Made by a program: the position numbers and the translations under genes. This document shows positions 17,566 through 25,825 of a DNA stretch of 64,000 nucleotides, piece by piece. The notes beneath the pieces are model-generated. The model was not told the origin of the DNA, ran no database searches, and worked only from the letters and a program-made list of their open reading frames with translations. The stretch lies in assembly GCF_004355185.1 (NCBI RefSeq), contig NZ_CP037922.1, forward strand, positions 4,062,001 through 4,126,000. Direction: 5' to 3'. The stretch's first letter is position 1; each line of letters begins with the position of its first letter. The stretch is from Hymenobacter radiodurans (GTDB taxonomy: Bacteria > Bacteroidota > Bacteroidia > Cytophagales > Hymenobacteraceae).

Positions 17566-18142
17566 GGCGGTATTGGTTTTTTAGCAAATGTCCGGGCACG
17601 ATATACGCGACCAGCACGGCAGCGGCTATCAGCAGCAGCTGCATCTCGAATGACACCCGAAACGCTACGGTAGCCAGCAGCCAGCAGGCAGCCCCGCCCC
17701 ACAACAGCGGCCGATACCGGAGCGCGCCGCCCGTAGCAAACGTACCCAGGCCATACAGGGCAATGATAAGCGGATACGCCGTCTGCCAGCCAGCTACGAT
17801 GCCCACCCCAATGAGCATGAGCATCAGTACGCCAAAACCAGCCCAGAGGTAAGTCATAAAATCGTGCTGAGCAGTACGCACCCGCTCGCGGTGCCCCCTG
17901 CGGACCCCATTCACAAAGGCGGCTACCGCACCCAGGCTCATGAGCGCGGGCCACGCCAACCAAGGTTTTTCGTAGCCGATTTGCAGCAGTACATAGTGGC
18001 TCAAGGCCGCGGCAAACACCAGCCAACCCCAGAGCAGCAAGTCGAAGGAGTTGTCGCTGAGGTCCTTCTTGGCCGTATGGATCATTTCCTGAATCAGCCG
18101 CAGGCTATCAGTGGGCGACATTGTTTTTTCAATGGGTTCCAT
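17549..18142 (-). CDS. Integral membrane protein, paralogue of its neighbour
   Basis: The 197-residue protein has about six hydrophobic helices (LLLWGWLVFAAALSHYVLLQ, YLWAGFGVLMLMLIGVGIVA, LLWGGAACWLLATVAF, LLLIAAAVLVAYIVPG). The N terminus (PTDSLRLIQEMIHTAKKDLS) is typical of a small Bacteroidota membrane family of unknown role. The C-terminal text RPLLWGG...VAYIVPGHLLKNQ matches RPLVLGG...VSYIIPGFLLNAQ of the upstream gene, so the two are diverged duplicates. The ATG at 18142 (MEPIEK) is chosen; MSPTDS seven codons later is the alternative. It overlaps the regulator gene by 17 bases. Confidence 0.8.
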   Translation of the reverse strand: MEPIEKTMSPTDSLRLIQEMIHTAKKDLSDNSFDLLLWGWLVFAAALSHYVLLQIGYEKPWLAWPALMSLGAVAAFVNGVRRGHRERVRTAQHDFMTYLWAGFGVLMLMLIGVGIVAGWQTAYPLIIALYGLGTFATGGALRYRPLLWGGAACWLLATVAFRVSFEMQLLLIAAAVLVAYIVPGHLLKNQYRRGRAV

Positions 18143-18183
18143 AAAAGTAAAGTTGAAAGGCAGAAAAAAGAGTAGAGTGCGAA

Positions 18184-18789
18184 CTAAGCAGCCACGCGGC
18201 TCTGGGCGTTCAGCAAAAAGCCCGGAATGATGTAGCTCACCAGCATAGCCGCGGCAATGACAATCAATTGAATATGAGCTGGCATAAAAATGATTGCCAC
18301 GCCCAACATCACCGAGGAAATACCCCCCAGCACCAGCGGCCGAAATTGCAGCACCCGCCCGGCAATCAGCGCAGCCAGTCCATTGAAGAGCAGAAGAATC
18401 GGGTGGGCGCTCACCCAGCCAAACTGCATGGCGCAGATGATAGCGATGATCATAATAACGATGAAGCTTTTCTGTAGCAGACGCATGGTTTTGGCGACGG
18501 GAGCTGTGCTGACCGGGTGTAGCTTCCGCTCCCGCCGGCTCCGCACGCTCAACACGATGGCCATTAATGGCATCAGTATCATCCAAGGCAACCAGGGCGC
18601 AGCAAACCCACCAAGTTCTAATACTACTTCGCTCAGAGACGCTATCAGTACCACTGAGCCGCGGAGCATGTACGTGAAGGCGTATGACCGCAAATCAGCC
18701 AGCGCTAGTGCCTGGCCGGGATTGGTGACGACTACGCTATCAAAGTTGCTAGCGATGAGTGGGGTGGCGAAGCTGGCAAGCGTTTTCAT
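18184..18789 (-). CDS. Integral membrane protein, first gene of the HTH operon
   Basis: The 201-residue protein has about six helices and a basic loop (SVRSRRERKLH near residue 85). Its last 60 residues (LQFRPLVLGGISS...VSYIIPGFLLNAQSR) match the end of the downstream paralogue. No enzymatic motif is seen. It follows a good promoter (18822-18853) and leads an operon that ends in a winged-helix regulator. Such membrane-pair/HTH units are common in this phylum, but their signal is unknown to me. Confidence 0.78.
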   Translation of the reverse strand: MKTLASFATPLIASNFDSVVVTNPGQALALADLRSYAFTYMLRGSVVLIASLSEVVLELGGFAAPWLPWMILMPLMAIVLSVRSRRERKLHPVSTAPVAKTMRLLQKSFIVIMIIAIICAMQFGWVSAHPILLLFNGLAALIAGRVLQFRPLVLGGISSVMLGVAIIFMPAHIQLIVIAAAMLVSYIIPGFLLNAQSRVAA

Positions 18790-18821
18790 AGGTTCGAGTA
18801 GCTAGTAGTGTTTGAACATGA

Positions 18822-18853
18822 CAAATGTAAACTACTTTATTATATAAACCAAA
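18822..18853 (-). promoter_or_regulatory. Promoter of the membrane-pair/HTH operon
   Basis: On the minus strand TTTG (18850-18853) is followed after 20 bases by TACATTTG (18822-18829). This is an exact match to the Bacteroidota -33 TTTG / -7 TAnnTTTG consensus. Transcription would start about 25-30 bases before the ATG at 18789. The rest of 18790-19104 contains the leader described in the next entry and nothing else I can support. Confidence 0.7.
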
Positions 18854-18920
18854 TTACAATGCAAACTTTTTTATTCTCTAAAGTAGCCTTACCTCCACCC
18901 GCTTCGTTTTCGTTTTTTTC

Positions 18921-18971
18921 TATCTTTGAATGCCCGGTCTGCGCAAGTGGCCGGGTTGTTCTTTTTTTCTG
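18921..18971 (+). promoter_or_regulatory. Putative -7 element and leader hairpin of the transporter gene
   Basis: TATCTTTG (18921-18928) matches the -7 consensus, but I see no clear -33 element. Just downstream CCCGG and CCGGG flank 13 bases and are followed by a T-rich run (TTGTTCTTTTTTTCTG). This could end or pause transcription in a leader of about 170 bases before the ATG at 19105. An attenuator is possible, but the stem is only five base pairs. Confidence 0.35.
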
Positions 18972-19104
18972 CCTTCCTCTCTTCTTTTCGAGGTCTGACT
19001 TCATGGGCTTCGTTCGGATCTCCTTGCTTTGGCAATGCTCAGCCATGCACGGACCCACGTGGTCGTCTCCTCTCGAAAGTTTTCTTCTCTAAATCTGCTC
19101 CTAC

Positions 19105-20408
19105 ATGAGTGTCAAGCTTCGTCTCATTATCCTGAGCTTTTTACAGTTTTTTATCTGGGGTTCGTGGCTGATAACCATCGGAGCATACTGGTTTCAAACC
19201 AAGCAATGGTCGGGGGCACAGTTCGGGGCTATTTTCTCGACGATGGGTATTGCGTCCATCTTCATGCCCTCCATCATGGGCATCATCGCCGATAAATATG
19301 TGAATGCCGAGAAGCTCTACGGCATCCTCCACATTCTGGGGGCATTGTGCTGTTCACCGTACCCATGGTCACTGATCCGGGCACCATGTTCTGGGTGATG
19401 CTGCTGAACATGATTTTCTACATGCCCACGCTGGCCCTCTCCATTGCCGTATCTTACTATGTGCTCAAAAGCAGAGGCGGCGATGTAGTGCGCGATTATC
19501 CGCCTATCCGGGTGTGGGGCACGGTGGGCTTTATTGTAGCCATGTGGACGGTAAGCCTGCTGGGCTTCGAGAAGTCGGCCAACCAGTTCTACGTGGCCGC
19601 CGGCGCGGCTATTCTGCTGGGTCTCTACTCGTTTACGTTGCCTAAGTGCCCGCCTACCGCGAAAGACACGCCGAGCCGTTCCCTCATTGATGTGCTGGGC
19701 CTGAAGTCTTTTGCGTTGCTGCGTGACACCAAGATGCTCACCTTCTTCCTCTTCGCTATGCTGCTGGGCGCGGCATTGCAGCTTACTAACGCCTACGGTG
19801 ACACCTTCCTGCACGACTTCGACCAAATACCGGCTTACCAGGATACCCTAGCTGTGAAGTATCCGGCCATCATTATGTCCATCTCACAGATTTCTGAGAC
19901 GCTGTTCATTCTGGCTATTCCCTTCTTTCTGCGGCGCTTCGGTATCAAGCAGGTGATGGTTTTTAGCATGATTGCTTGGGTATTGCGGTTCGGATTGTTC
20001 GCCTTCGCCAACCCCGCCGACGGTCTGTGGATGATTATCCTCTCGTGCATCGTGTACGGTATGGCCTTCGACTTCTTTAATATATCTGGCTCCCTATTCG
20101 TCGAAACGCAGACGGCCCCGTCTATCCGGGCCAGTGCGCAGGGCTTGTTTATGATGATGACTAACGGCTTCGGTGCCGTTTTTGGTAGCCTGGTGAGCGG
20201 CCTTGTTATCGAGAAGTATTTCACCGCCGCTGATGGTATTACCAAAGACTGGCAAGGCATCTGGCTTTCTTTCGCTGGCTACGCTCTGGTAGTTGCCGTG
20301 CTATTTCTCATCTTATTCAAGCACAAGCACAACCCACAGGCCGCAGAAGAGGCAACAGAAGTGGATCACTCCGCTTCGGGGCCGCTACTTGCGACTAACC
20401 AATCGTAA
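19105..20408 (+). CDS. Nucleoside:H+ symporter-type MFS transporter, frameshifted as read
   Basis: This is a 12-helix inner-membrane transporter of the NupG/XapB nucleoside permease type, about 434 residues once restored. The first frame gives MSVKLRLIILSFLQFFIWGS and ADKYVNAEKLYGILHILG, then fails at the G5 run 19338-19342. One more G continues it as GIVLFTVPMVTDPGTMFW. The family segments VVRDYPPIRVWGTVGFIV and VYGMAFDFFNISGSLFVE, with TQTAPSIRASAQG after them, are intact. Nucleoside uptake is inferred from family; the substrate is untested. It is followed by a shared terminator with ndk, whose nucleoside-diphosphate role fits. Confidence 0.88.
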
Positions 20409-20464
20409 AGATATTTTGATTGAAGTATAAAAACAGTATAAAATAAGTCTATTTGTAGTCTAAC

Positions 20465-20501
20465 AAAAAACCCGCTCTGCATTAAGCAGAGCGGGTTTTT
20501 T
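20465..20501. terminator. Bidirectional terminator between transporter and ndk
   Basis: AAAAAACCCGCTCTGC and GCAGAGCGGGTTTTTT pair perfectly around a five-base loop (ATTAA). It serves the plus-strand transporter and the minus-strand ndk. Confidence 0.93.
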
Positions 20502-20523
20502 GATGTTTTAGACGCTAGGTAGC

Positions 20524-20943
20524 TTAGAACTGCTCGTCTGCGCTGAAGTAGAAGTCTCCTTCAATTTGGGCGTTCTCATCGGAGTCGGAACCATGCACGG
20601 CATTGGCTTCAATGCTCTTGGCGTACTTCTTCCGGATAGTGCCTTCTTCAGCTTGAGCTGGGTTAGTGGCACCAATCAGCGTACGGAAGTCGGCAACAGC
20701 GTTGTCTTTCTCCAGAATGGCAGCTACGATGGGGCCCGACGACATATATTTTACCAGATCCTGGTAAAAAGGACGCTCCTTGTGTACTTCGTAGAATTTG
20801 CCGGCGCGCTCGGGCGTCAGGCGTAGTTTCTTGAGCGAAACGATGCGGAAGCCACCCTCTTCGATCATGTGCAGGATTCCACCAATGTGGTTTTCCTGTA
20901 CCGCGTCGGGCTTAATCATCGTGAATGTGCGGTTAGTAGCCAT
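20524..20943 (-). CDS. ndk: Nucleoside diphosphate kinase
   Basis: This enzyme moves the gamma-phosphate from ATP to other nucleoside diphosphates through a phospho-histidine. The 139-residue protein has [17 protein letters not shown] at residues 8-24 and the active-site motif NAVHGSDS near 113-120. It ends with FYFSADEQF, typical of Bacteroidota Ndk. It is a single-gene unit with a strong terminator. Confidence 0.97.
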   Translation of the reverse strand: MATNRTFTMIKPDAVQENHIGGILHMIEEGGFRIVSLKKLRLTPERAGKFYEVHKERPFYQDLVKYMSSGPIVAAILEKDNAVADFRTLIGATNPAQAEEGTIRKKYAKSIEANAVHGSDSDENAQIEGDFYFSADEQF

Positions 20944-21277
20944 TCTAGTATTGTAAAGTGATGTGGGAAATTATGGAATGCTTGCGGGGCGCAAATCGTT
21001 AGACGATTGCGGCCGCAAAAGTAGGCTAAAGTTGGTAGGGTTGAGGTAAGGAGAAGAAAACAAGGCAAAAAAGCCCCCCAGATCCCTGTTTTACGCGGCT
21101 GTGCACGATCTCAATAGAAGAGTGCTTGTCGTCAGTGCTTTACCTATTGCTATTCACTTCCCGAACCTAATGCTGAGCGGCTTGTGTTAAGGCAAAAATT
21201 ATTTGCGGATTATTTCCGAATTTTGCCGCCTTGCTTCCGGCCTAAACCACCGAATTTCAGCCACCTATCAGTAGGCA
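20944..21277. other. Intergenic region between divergent ndk and the DHH phosphoesterase
   Basis: These 334 bases hold upstream signals of both divergent genes. CAAAAGTA at 21016-21023 is the complement of TACTTTTG, a -7 match for ndk, but no -33 element is clear. AATCGTTAGACGATT (20995-21009) is a short palindrome. One copy of the iterated motif lies at 21074-21079 (AAAAAGCCCCCCAGATC). I see no gene or RNA in it. Confidence 0.4.
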
Positions 21278-22320
21278 ATGTCCACAATATCTGCTCTGAA
21301 GGAGTTGCTAGCGCAGCCCCGACAGATTTTTATCACCACACACCACAAACCCGACGCCGACGCGCTGGGCTCTTCTCTGGGCTTAGCCGGGTACCTCCGC
21401 AAAAAAGGTCACCACGTTACCGTCGTCACTCCCTCCGATTACCCCGATTTTCTAGCTTGGATGCCTGGCAATGAAGAGGTTATCGTGTACGACGCACGCC
21501 GCAACGATGCGCAGGTACGTGAGATCATTGGTACGGCGGAAGTTATCTTCTGCCTCGATTTCAGCTGCTTGGGTCGCATTAACGAGCTCGGCAGCTATAT
21601 CCGCAACGCGCCCGGCACGAAGGTTCTGATCGACCACCACCTGGAGCCGGAGAACTTCGCTGATCTGGATTTCTCCAACCCCAAAGCGGCGGCTACGGCC
21701 GAGTTGGTATTTGAGGTAATCCGCGACCTGGGCGATCAGGACATGATTGATGTGGGCATCGGCGAGAGCCTCTACGCGGGCATCATGACCGATACGGGCT
21801 CGTTTCGCCACCCCAGCACTTCCCGCAATGTGCACCTTATTATTGCCGAGCTGCTCGACGCCGGCATTGACCTGAGCTCCGTGCATCGCCGCATTTATGA
21901 CTCGCACTCCGAAATGCGTTTGCGCTTTCTGGGCTTTGTGCTCAAAGACAAGCTAGTGGTGCTCCCCGAGTATAATACTGCTTACATCGCCATCACGCAG
22001 GATGAGCTGCGCCAGTACCAGTCGAAGACGGGCGACACGGAAGGACTTGTCAACTTTGCGTTAAGCATTGAAGGCGTGGTATTTGCGGCCGTCCTCATCG
22101 ACCGTGGGCAGGCCGTAAAGATTTCTTTCCGCTCGGTGGGGGCTTTTCGGTCAATGAATTCGCTCGTCAGCACTTCCAGGGCGGTGGTCACCTCAACGCA
22201 TCGGGTGGCATCAGCTACGAGTCTTTGGACGACACCGTGCAACGCTTCCTGAGCTTATTGCCTCAGTATCAAACCAAGCTCGTGACGGCCCCGCTAGCGG
22301 TTGCGCCGCCAGCGGCGTAA
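21278..22320 (+). CDS. DHH-family phosphoesterase (NrnA-like), frameshifted as read
   Basis: This is a nanoRNase/pAp phosphatase-type enzyme. Visible motifs are HHKPDADALGSSLG near residue 21, LDFSCLGRI near 94, the DHH motif LIDHHLEPENF near 117, and GIMTDTGSFRHPST near 168. The first frame is lost at the G5 run 22138-22142. One added G restores GGFSVNEFARQHFQGGGHLN, which contains the GGGH substrate-binding motif of the DHHA1 domain, and runs to a TAA at 22318-22320 for about 347 residues. That an essential motif lies beyond the break argues strongly that the break is not real in a functional gene. The FKBP array starts 37 bases downstream. Confidence 0.92.
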
Positions 22321-22357
22321 CTTGCCTCGATTTTACTTTCACCTTCTTTTCCTTTTC

Positions 22358-23314
22358 ATGCTTTTTCAACGCAATTTCCTAGGCTTGGCGCTTGCCGCTG
22401 GTATTTTGGGCCTCGCTTCCTGCAACAAAGGCGGCGGTGATTTCACAAAGGCCAAATCCGGCTTTGAGTACAAACTTTTCAAAAGCGAAGGTGGCAAGTA
22501 CACCGAGCGGGAAGTAAGCCCCGAGGGCGACGCAACCTATAAAGACCGTTTGGGCAAGATTCTGGCCCTCAACGTAGAGTACCGCACCGCGAAAGACTCG
22601 ATCCTCTTCAACTCGCGCAAAGCCCAGATGGGCGTACCAATGCGCATTAAGTTGGAAGAGCTGAAGACCAAAGGTGGTTTGGAAGAAGCGCTTTCTATGC
22701 TTCAGCCCGGCGACAGCGCCGTATTCCGCTTCAACGTGGACACCATTTTCGCTAAATCATTCAAGGCTCCCGTGCCGCCATTCATGAAGAAAGCCGGCAA
22801 CACGATGACGATGTTCGTGAAAGCCGACAAGCTCCAAAGCGAGCAGGAGGCTATGGCCGACCAGCAGAAAATGATGGAGGAGCAGCAGAAGAAGATGATG
22901 GCGTATGCTGAAGAGCAGATCAAAAAAGACGACGTCATCCTGCAGGACTATATCAAGAAGAATAACTTGAAGGCCGAGAAATCTCCTTCTGGCATTTACT
23001 ACGTAGTAAACAAGGCCGGCACCGGCGCTAAGCCCAAGCAGGGCCAGACCGTGGCGGTAACGTATAAAGGCTCCCTGCTCGACGGCAAAGTATTCGACTC
23101 GTCGGAGAAGCAAGGTGGTAAGCCAATTGAGTTTCCATTGGGCGTAGGTCAGGTAATTCCAGGTTGGGACCAGGGCATTGCTCTGCTTAACAAAGGCACC
23201 CAAGCTACCCTGTTGATTCCTTCCACTCTGGGCTACGGCCAACGTGGCGCTGGCGCCGACATTCCCGCTGATGCTGTGCTTCGCTTCGATGTGGAGCTAG
23301 TTGACGTGAAGTAA
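22358..23314 (+). CDS. FKBP-type peptidyl-prolyl isomerase lipoprotein with degenerate second domain
   Basis: The 318-residue product has a lipoprotein signal (LAAGILGLASC, Cys at about residue 23). Residues 30-150 look like a decayed FKBP-like domain (GKILALNVEYRTAKDSILF, LQPGDSAVFRFNVDTIF). A Met/Gln-rich coiled coil follows at 165-195 (EEQQKKMMAYAEEQIKKDD). A canonical FKBP domain lies at 210-318 (VTYKGSLLDGKVFDSS, GWDQGIALLNKG, IPADAVLRFDVELVDV). It would work in the periplasm on the outer-membrane side, folding exported proteins. It is first of four FKBP genes in a row. The ATG at 22358 is preferred because the signal peptide begins there. Confidence 0.92.
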   Translation: MLFQRNFLGLALAAGILGLASCNKGGGDFTKAKSGFEYKLFKSEGGKYTEREVSPEGDATYKDRLGKILALNVEYRTAKDSILFNSRKAQMGVPMRIKLEELKTKGGLEEALSMLQPGDSAVFRFNVDTIFAKSFKAPVPPFMKKAGNTMTMFVKADKLQSEQEAMADQQKMMEEQQKKMMAYAEEQIKKDDVILQDYIKKNNLKAEKSPSGIYYVVNKAGTGAKPKQGQTVAVTYKGSLLDGKVFDSSEKQGGKPIEFPLGVGQVIPGWDQGIALLNKGTQATLLIPSTLGYGQRGAGADIPADAVLRFDVELVDVK

Positions 23315-23325
23315 AAAAGCCCCCT

Positions 23326-23371
23326 AGCCGTCGTGTGCGGGCCTTTAGGTCGGCCACGACGGCTTTTTTTA
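23326..23371 (+). terminator. Terminator after the first FKBP gene
   Basis: AGCCGTCGTG (23326-23335) and CACGACGGCT (23355-23364) pair perfectly, followed by seven Ts. It would separate the first FKBP gene from the other three. Confidence 0.8.
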
Positions 23372-23390
23372 TCATCCATCTGTTGCCTTT

Positions 23391-23882
23391 ATGATTCAGT
23401 TGCTCAAGCGTTCCCTCCTCTCCCGCTTCGCCGTTCTGCTGTTAGCCAGCGTACCATTGCTCACGGCTTGCGAAAAAGAAACCGACTATGTAAAGGAGGA
23501 TGAGAAAATCATTCAGGAGTACATAGCGCAGAATAATATTGCTGGCGCTGAGCGGCAGGAGTCAGGGCTTTATTACGTGCCGACTGTAGTAGGCACGGGC
23601 GCCAAAGCCAAGCCCGGCCAGATGGTAGCCGTGCATTATGTAGGCACGCTGCTCAATGGTCAGGAGTTTGACAACTCAGTAAAGCGCGGCCAGCCAATTG
23701 ATTTTCAACTGGGTGTAGGTAAAGTTATTGCCGGCTGGGACGAAGGCATTTCGCTGATGAACCAAGGCGGCAAGGCTACCCTGTTGATTCCTTCAGCGCT
23801 GGCTTATGGGGCGATCGAGAGAGGCCCTATCCCAGCCAACTCCGTGCTCCGCTTCGATGTGGAGTTGGTGAGCGTTAAATAA
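23391..23882 (+). CDS. FKBP-type peptidyl-prolyl isomerase lipoprotein
   Basis: The 163-residue protein has a lipoprotein signal ending LLTAC (Cys about residue 27), a short helical region and one FKBP domain. The domain shows VAVHYVGTLLNGQEFDNSVK, GKVIAGWDEGISLMNQGG and IPANSVLRFDVELV. The active-site pattern (Tyr, Phe-Asp, Trp) is complete, so it should be an active prolyl isomerase. It starts 20 bases after a terminator and is followed by a third paralogue after 58 bases. Confidence 0.92.
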   Translation: MIQLLKRSLLSRFAVLLLASVPLLTACEKETDYVKEDEKIIQEYIAQNNIAGAERQESGLYYVPTVVGTGAKAKPGQMVAVHYVGTLLNGQEFDNSVKRGQPIDFQLGVGKVIAGWDEGISLMNQGGKATLLIPSALAYGAIERGPIPANSVLRFDVELVSVK

Positions 23883-23940
23883 CTAGGGGCGGCAATACGT
23901 TATAAGCCTAGCTAGCTACTTCAAAAATAAAGGCGATACG

Positions 23941-24504
23941 ATGATGAAGACTTTTTCCACCTACTCCCTGCTCAACCGCCTCGTGTTGCTGTTGCTGGCT
24001 ATTGGGCCCTTTTTGGCCGCTTGCGGCGATACTACCACGGAGAAGTACGCGAAAGAACTGCGCAAGCAGGAGGAAGAGTATAAGGTAATTGACGAAACCA
24101 AGATACAGGCGTACCTGACCAGCAATAACATCACGGAATTCAAGCGCATGCCTTCGGGCCTGTTCATGGTTCCGATTGTAAATGGCACCGGCGCGCAGGT
24201 AAAGGCTGGCAACCGGGTAGCGGTGAAGTATCGGGGTACGTTTCTGGAAAATGGCGTTGTGTTCGATAGCTCCTTCGACCGTCGGATTCCCTGCGACTGC
24301 GGCGAGTTTCTAATTGGCAATGGCGAGGTAATTAAAGGTTGGGATCAGGCTTTCGTGGAAATGAAGAAAGGTGACCGCAAAACGCTGATTATTCCTTCCT
24401 ACTTAGCGTACGGGCCTATGGGCAAGCAGAACGCCTCCGGCTCGTATGATATTCTGCCAAACCAAGTGCTTATTTTCGACGTCGAAATCACCGAAATTCG
24501 GTGA
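23941..24504 (+). CDS. FKBP-type peptidyl-prolyl isomerase lipoprotein
   Basis: The 187-residue protein has the lipobox LLAIGPFLAAC (Cys near 28) and one FKBP domain (VAVKYRGTFLENGVVFDSSF, GNGEVIKGWDQAFVEMKKGD, PNQVLIFDVEITEI). Unlike its neighbours it carries a small insertion with two cysteines (RRIPCDCGEF) in the loop after the FD motif, which could form a disulfide. Its TGA overlaps the GTG start of the next gene by four bases, so the two are translationally coupled. There are two adjacent ATG codons at the start; either could be used. Confidence 0.91.
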   Translation: MMKTFSTYSLLNRLVLLLLAIGPFLAACGDTTTEKYAKELRKQEEEYKVIDETKIQAYLTSNNITEFKRMPSGLFMVPIVNGTGAQVKAGNRVAVKYRGTFLENGVVFDSSFDRRIPCDCGEFLIGNGEVIKGWDQAFVEMKKGDRKTLIIPSYLAYGPMGKQNASGSYDILPNQVLIFDVEITEIR

Positions 24505-24959
24505 AAAAGCCCCCCATTCGCTTCTGGCGTATCGCGGCGCTGCTGATCCTGCTCCTGAGCAGCGCTGGCCATAGCCAGGCACAAGCGCTGCCTGATACGA
24601 TTCGCACCGCCTCTGGCGTGCGCTACTACATTCATCAGCCCGGCAAAGGTGCTACTGCTAAGGTAGGCGACAAGGTAACGGTGAACTACACAGCCTTTTT
24701 GCCCAACGACAAGCTCTTCGACTCTTCCGCTTCCGATGGGCGCCCGCTGCGCTGCCGCGTAGGTCGCGGTGAGGTGATCAAAGGCTGGGATGAAGTATTA
24801 CAGCTACTACCAGCGGGCAGCCGGGCCCGCGTTTGGATACCGGCCGCGCTGGCTTACGGAGCCAAAGGTGCCCGCAACCCCGATGATGATAACCGCTACA
24901 TTGTTCCACCGAATACTGATCTGGTATTTGAATTGGAAATGGTGAAAGTGACTAAATAA
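24501..24959 (+). CDS. FKBP-type peptidyl-prolyl isomerase, secreted
   Basis: The 152-residue protein has a signal peptide (FWRIAALLILLLSSAGHSQA) without an obvious lipobox, and one FKBP domain (VTVNYTAFLPNDKLFDSS, GRGEVIKGWDEVLQLLPAGS, PPNTDLVFELEMVKV). It starts with GTG in the GTGA overlap with the preceding gene. The start codon is followed at once by an in-frame copy of the iterated motif (24510-24515, coding KKPPIR). It is the last member of the four-gene FKBP array. Confidence 0.9.
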   Translation: MKKPPIRFWRIAALLILLLSSAGHSQAQALPDTIRTASGVRYYIHQPGKGATAKVGDKVTVNYTAFLPNDKLFDSSASDGRPLRCRVGRGEVIKGWDEVLQLLPAGSRARVWIPAALAYGAKGARNPDDDNRYIVPPNTDLVFELEMVKVTK

Positions 24960-24991
24960 AAAAGCCCCTCAGCGACGCTGGGGGCTTTTTT
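24958..24991. terminator. Bidirectional terminator between FKBP array and recO
   Basis: AAAAAAGCCCCTCAGC and GCTGGGGGCTTTTTT pair around CGAC with one mismatch. It uses a five-G copy of the window-wide motif as its right arm and separates two convergent units. Confidence 0.9.
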
Positions 24992-25006
24992 ATAAGAAAC
25001 CTGGCA

Positions 25007-25729
25007 CTATTCTCCCAGCACCTCCGAAAGGACGGCCAGGGACCGAATGTCGCCAAGCTTTTCGATGTGCAGCTGATAATAGCGAATAAGCACGGCCAGC
25101 AACTCGCGGCGGACGCGACCATTGGGCACGGTAGCCGTGGCTGGGTCGCGGAGTAACTCATCAAAGTAGTGGTCGAACTCGCGGAAGCGCAGCACCGTGG
25201 GAGCACTGCTGCTCGTGGCGGGGTTGCTGGCTTCGCCGGCGAAAGCAACCTGCGTGGTTACCTGCTCACCGGATAAGATGCCAAACCCCAGATAAGACGC
25301 TAGCTGGAGCAGAAAAACGAGAGCAAAGTTTTCGTAGCCTGTGGTCTGCTTGTCGAAAGCCAGAATAGAATCGTGCAGAAAGGTGAACAGAGGCTCGTTT
25401 TCCTCCTCCTCAAACACCGTACGGCTCACCACTTCCGACAAAAACAGTACGACGCTGCCCTTGCGCACATCATAAGGAATGCTGGCAAACTGCTCGGCGC
25501 AGCGAAACTCCGACAAGCGGGTGATTCCACCCGTCCGTGAGGTGTACGCCACCAAGTCAAGTAGCGTGAAAGGCTGAAATAAAGCAATACGCCCCGGTGG
25601 CTTGGCCTTGCGCACCCCGTTCACAATGTATGTCTGCAAGCCCAACCGCTCGGTATACACCCGCGCAATGATGCTGGTTTCGCGGTACTTAATGTAGCTT
25701 AGAACCAAGCCACGCGTTTTTATAAGCAT
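25007..25729 (-). CDS. recO: DNA repair protein RecO
   Basis: RecO helps load RecA on SSB-coated DNA in the RecFOR pathway. The 240-residue protein starts MLIKTRGLVLSYIKYRETSI, the typical N-terminal OB-fold. It continues with YIVNGVRKAKPPGRIALFQP and a helical C-terminal domain (RVRRELLAVLIRYYQLHIEK). No zinc-binding cysteine cluster is visible, as in many Bacteroidota. It lies downstream of porZ on the same strand, with a 96-base gap, and ends at a shared terminator. Confidence 0.92.
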   Translation of the reverse strand: MLIKTRGLVLSYIKYRETSIIARVYTERLGLQTYIVNGVRKAKPPGRIALFQPFTLLDLVAYTSRTGGITRLSEFRCAEQFASIPYDVRKGSVVLFLSEVVSRTVFEEEENEPLFTFLHDSILAFDKQTTGYENFALVFLLQLASYLGFGILSGEQVTTQVAFAGEASNPATSSSAPTVLRFREFDHYFDELLRDPATATVPNGRVRRELLAVLIRYYQLHIEKLGDIRSLAVLSEVLGE

Positions 25730-25825
25730 TCGAATGTATTGGTTTTGCTACTCTTCTGGGTAGATAGACGAGCTACGAATATTAGGTGATTAGGTAGCTT
25801 CTTAACACCAAAACACAGCAATAAA

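Noticed and set aside
17511..18026. 171-codon minus-strand frame in the membrane-HTH operon
   Set aside because: It is the shifted shadow of the membrane protein gene, rich in Arg, Trp and Cys.
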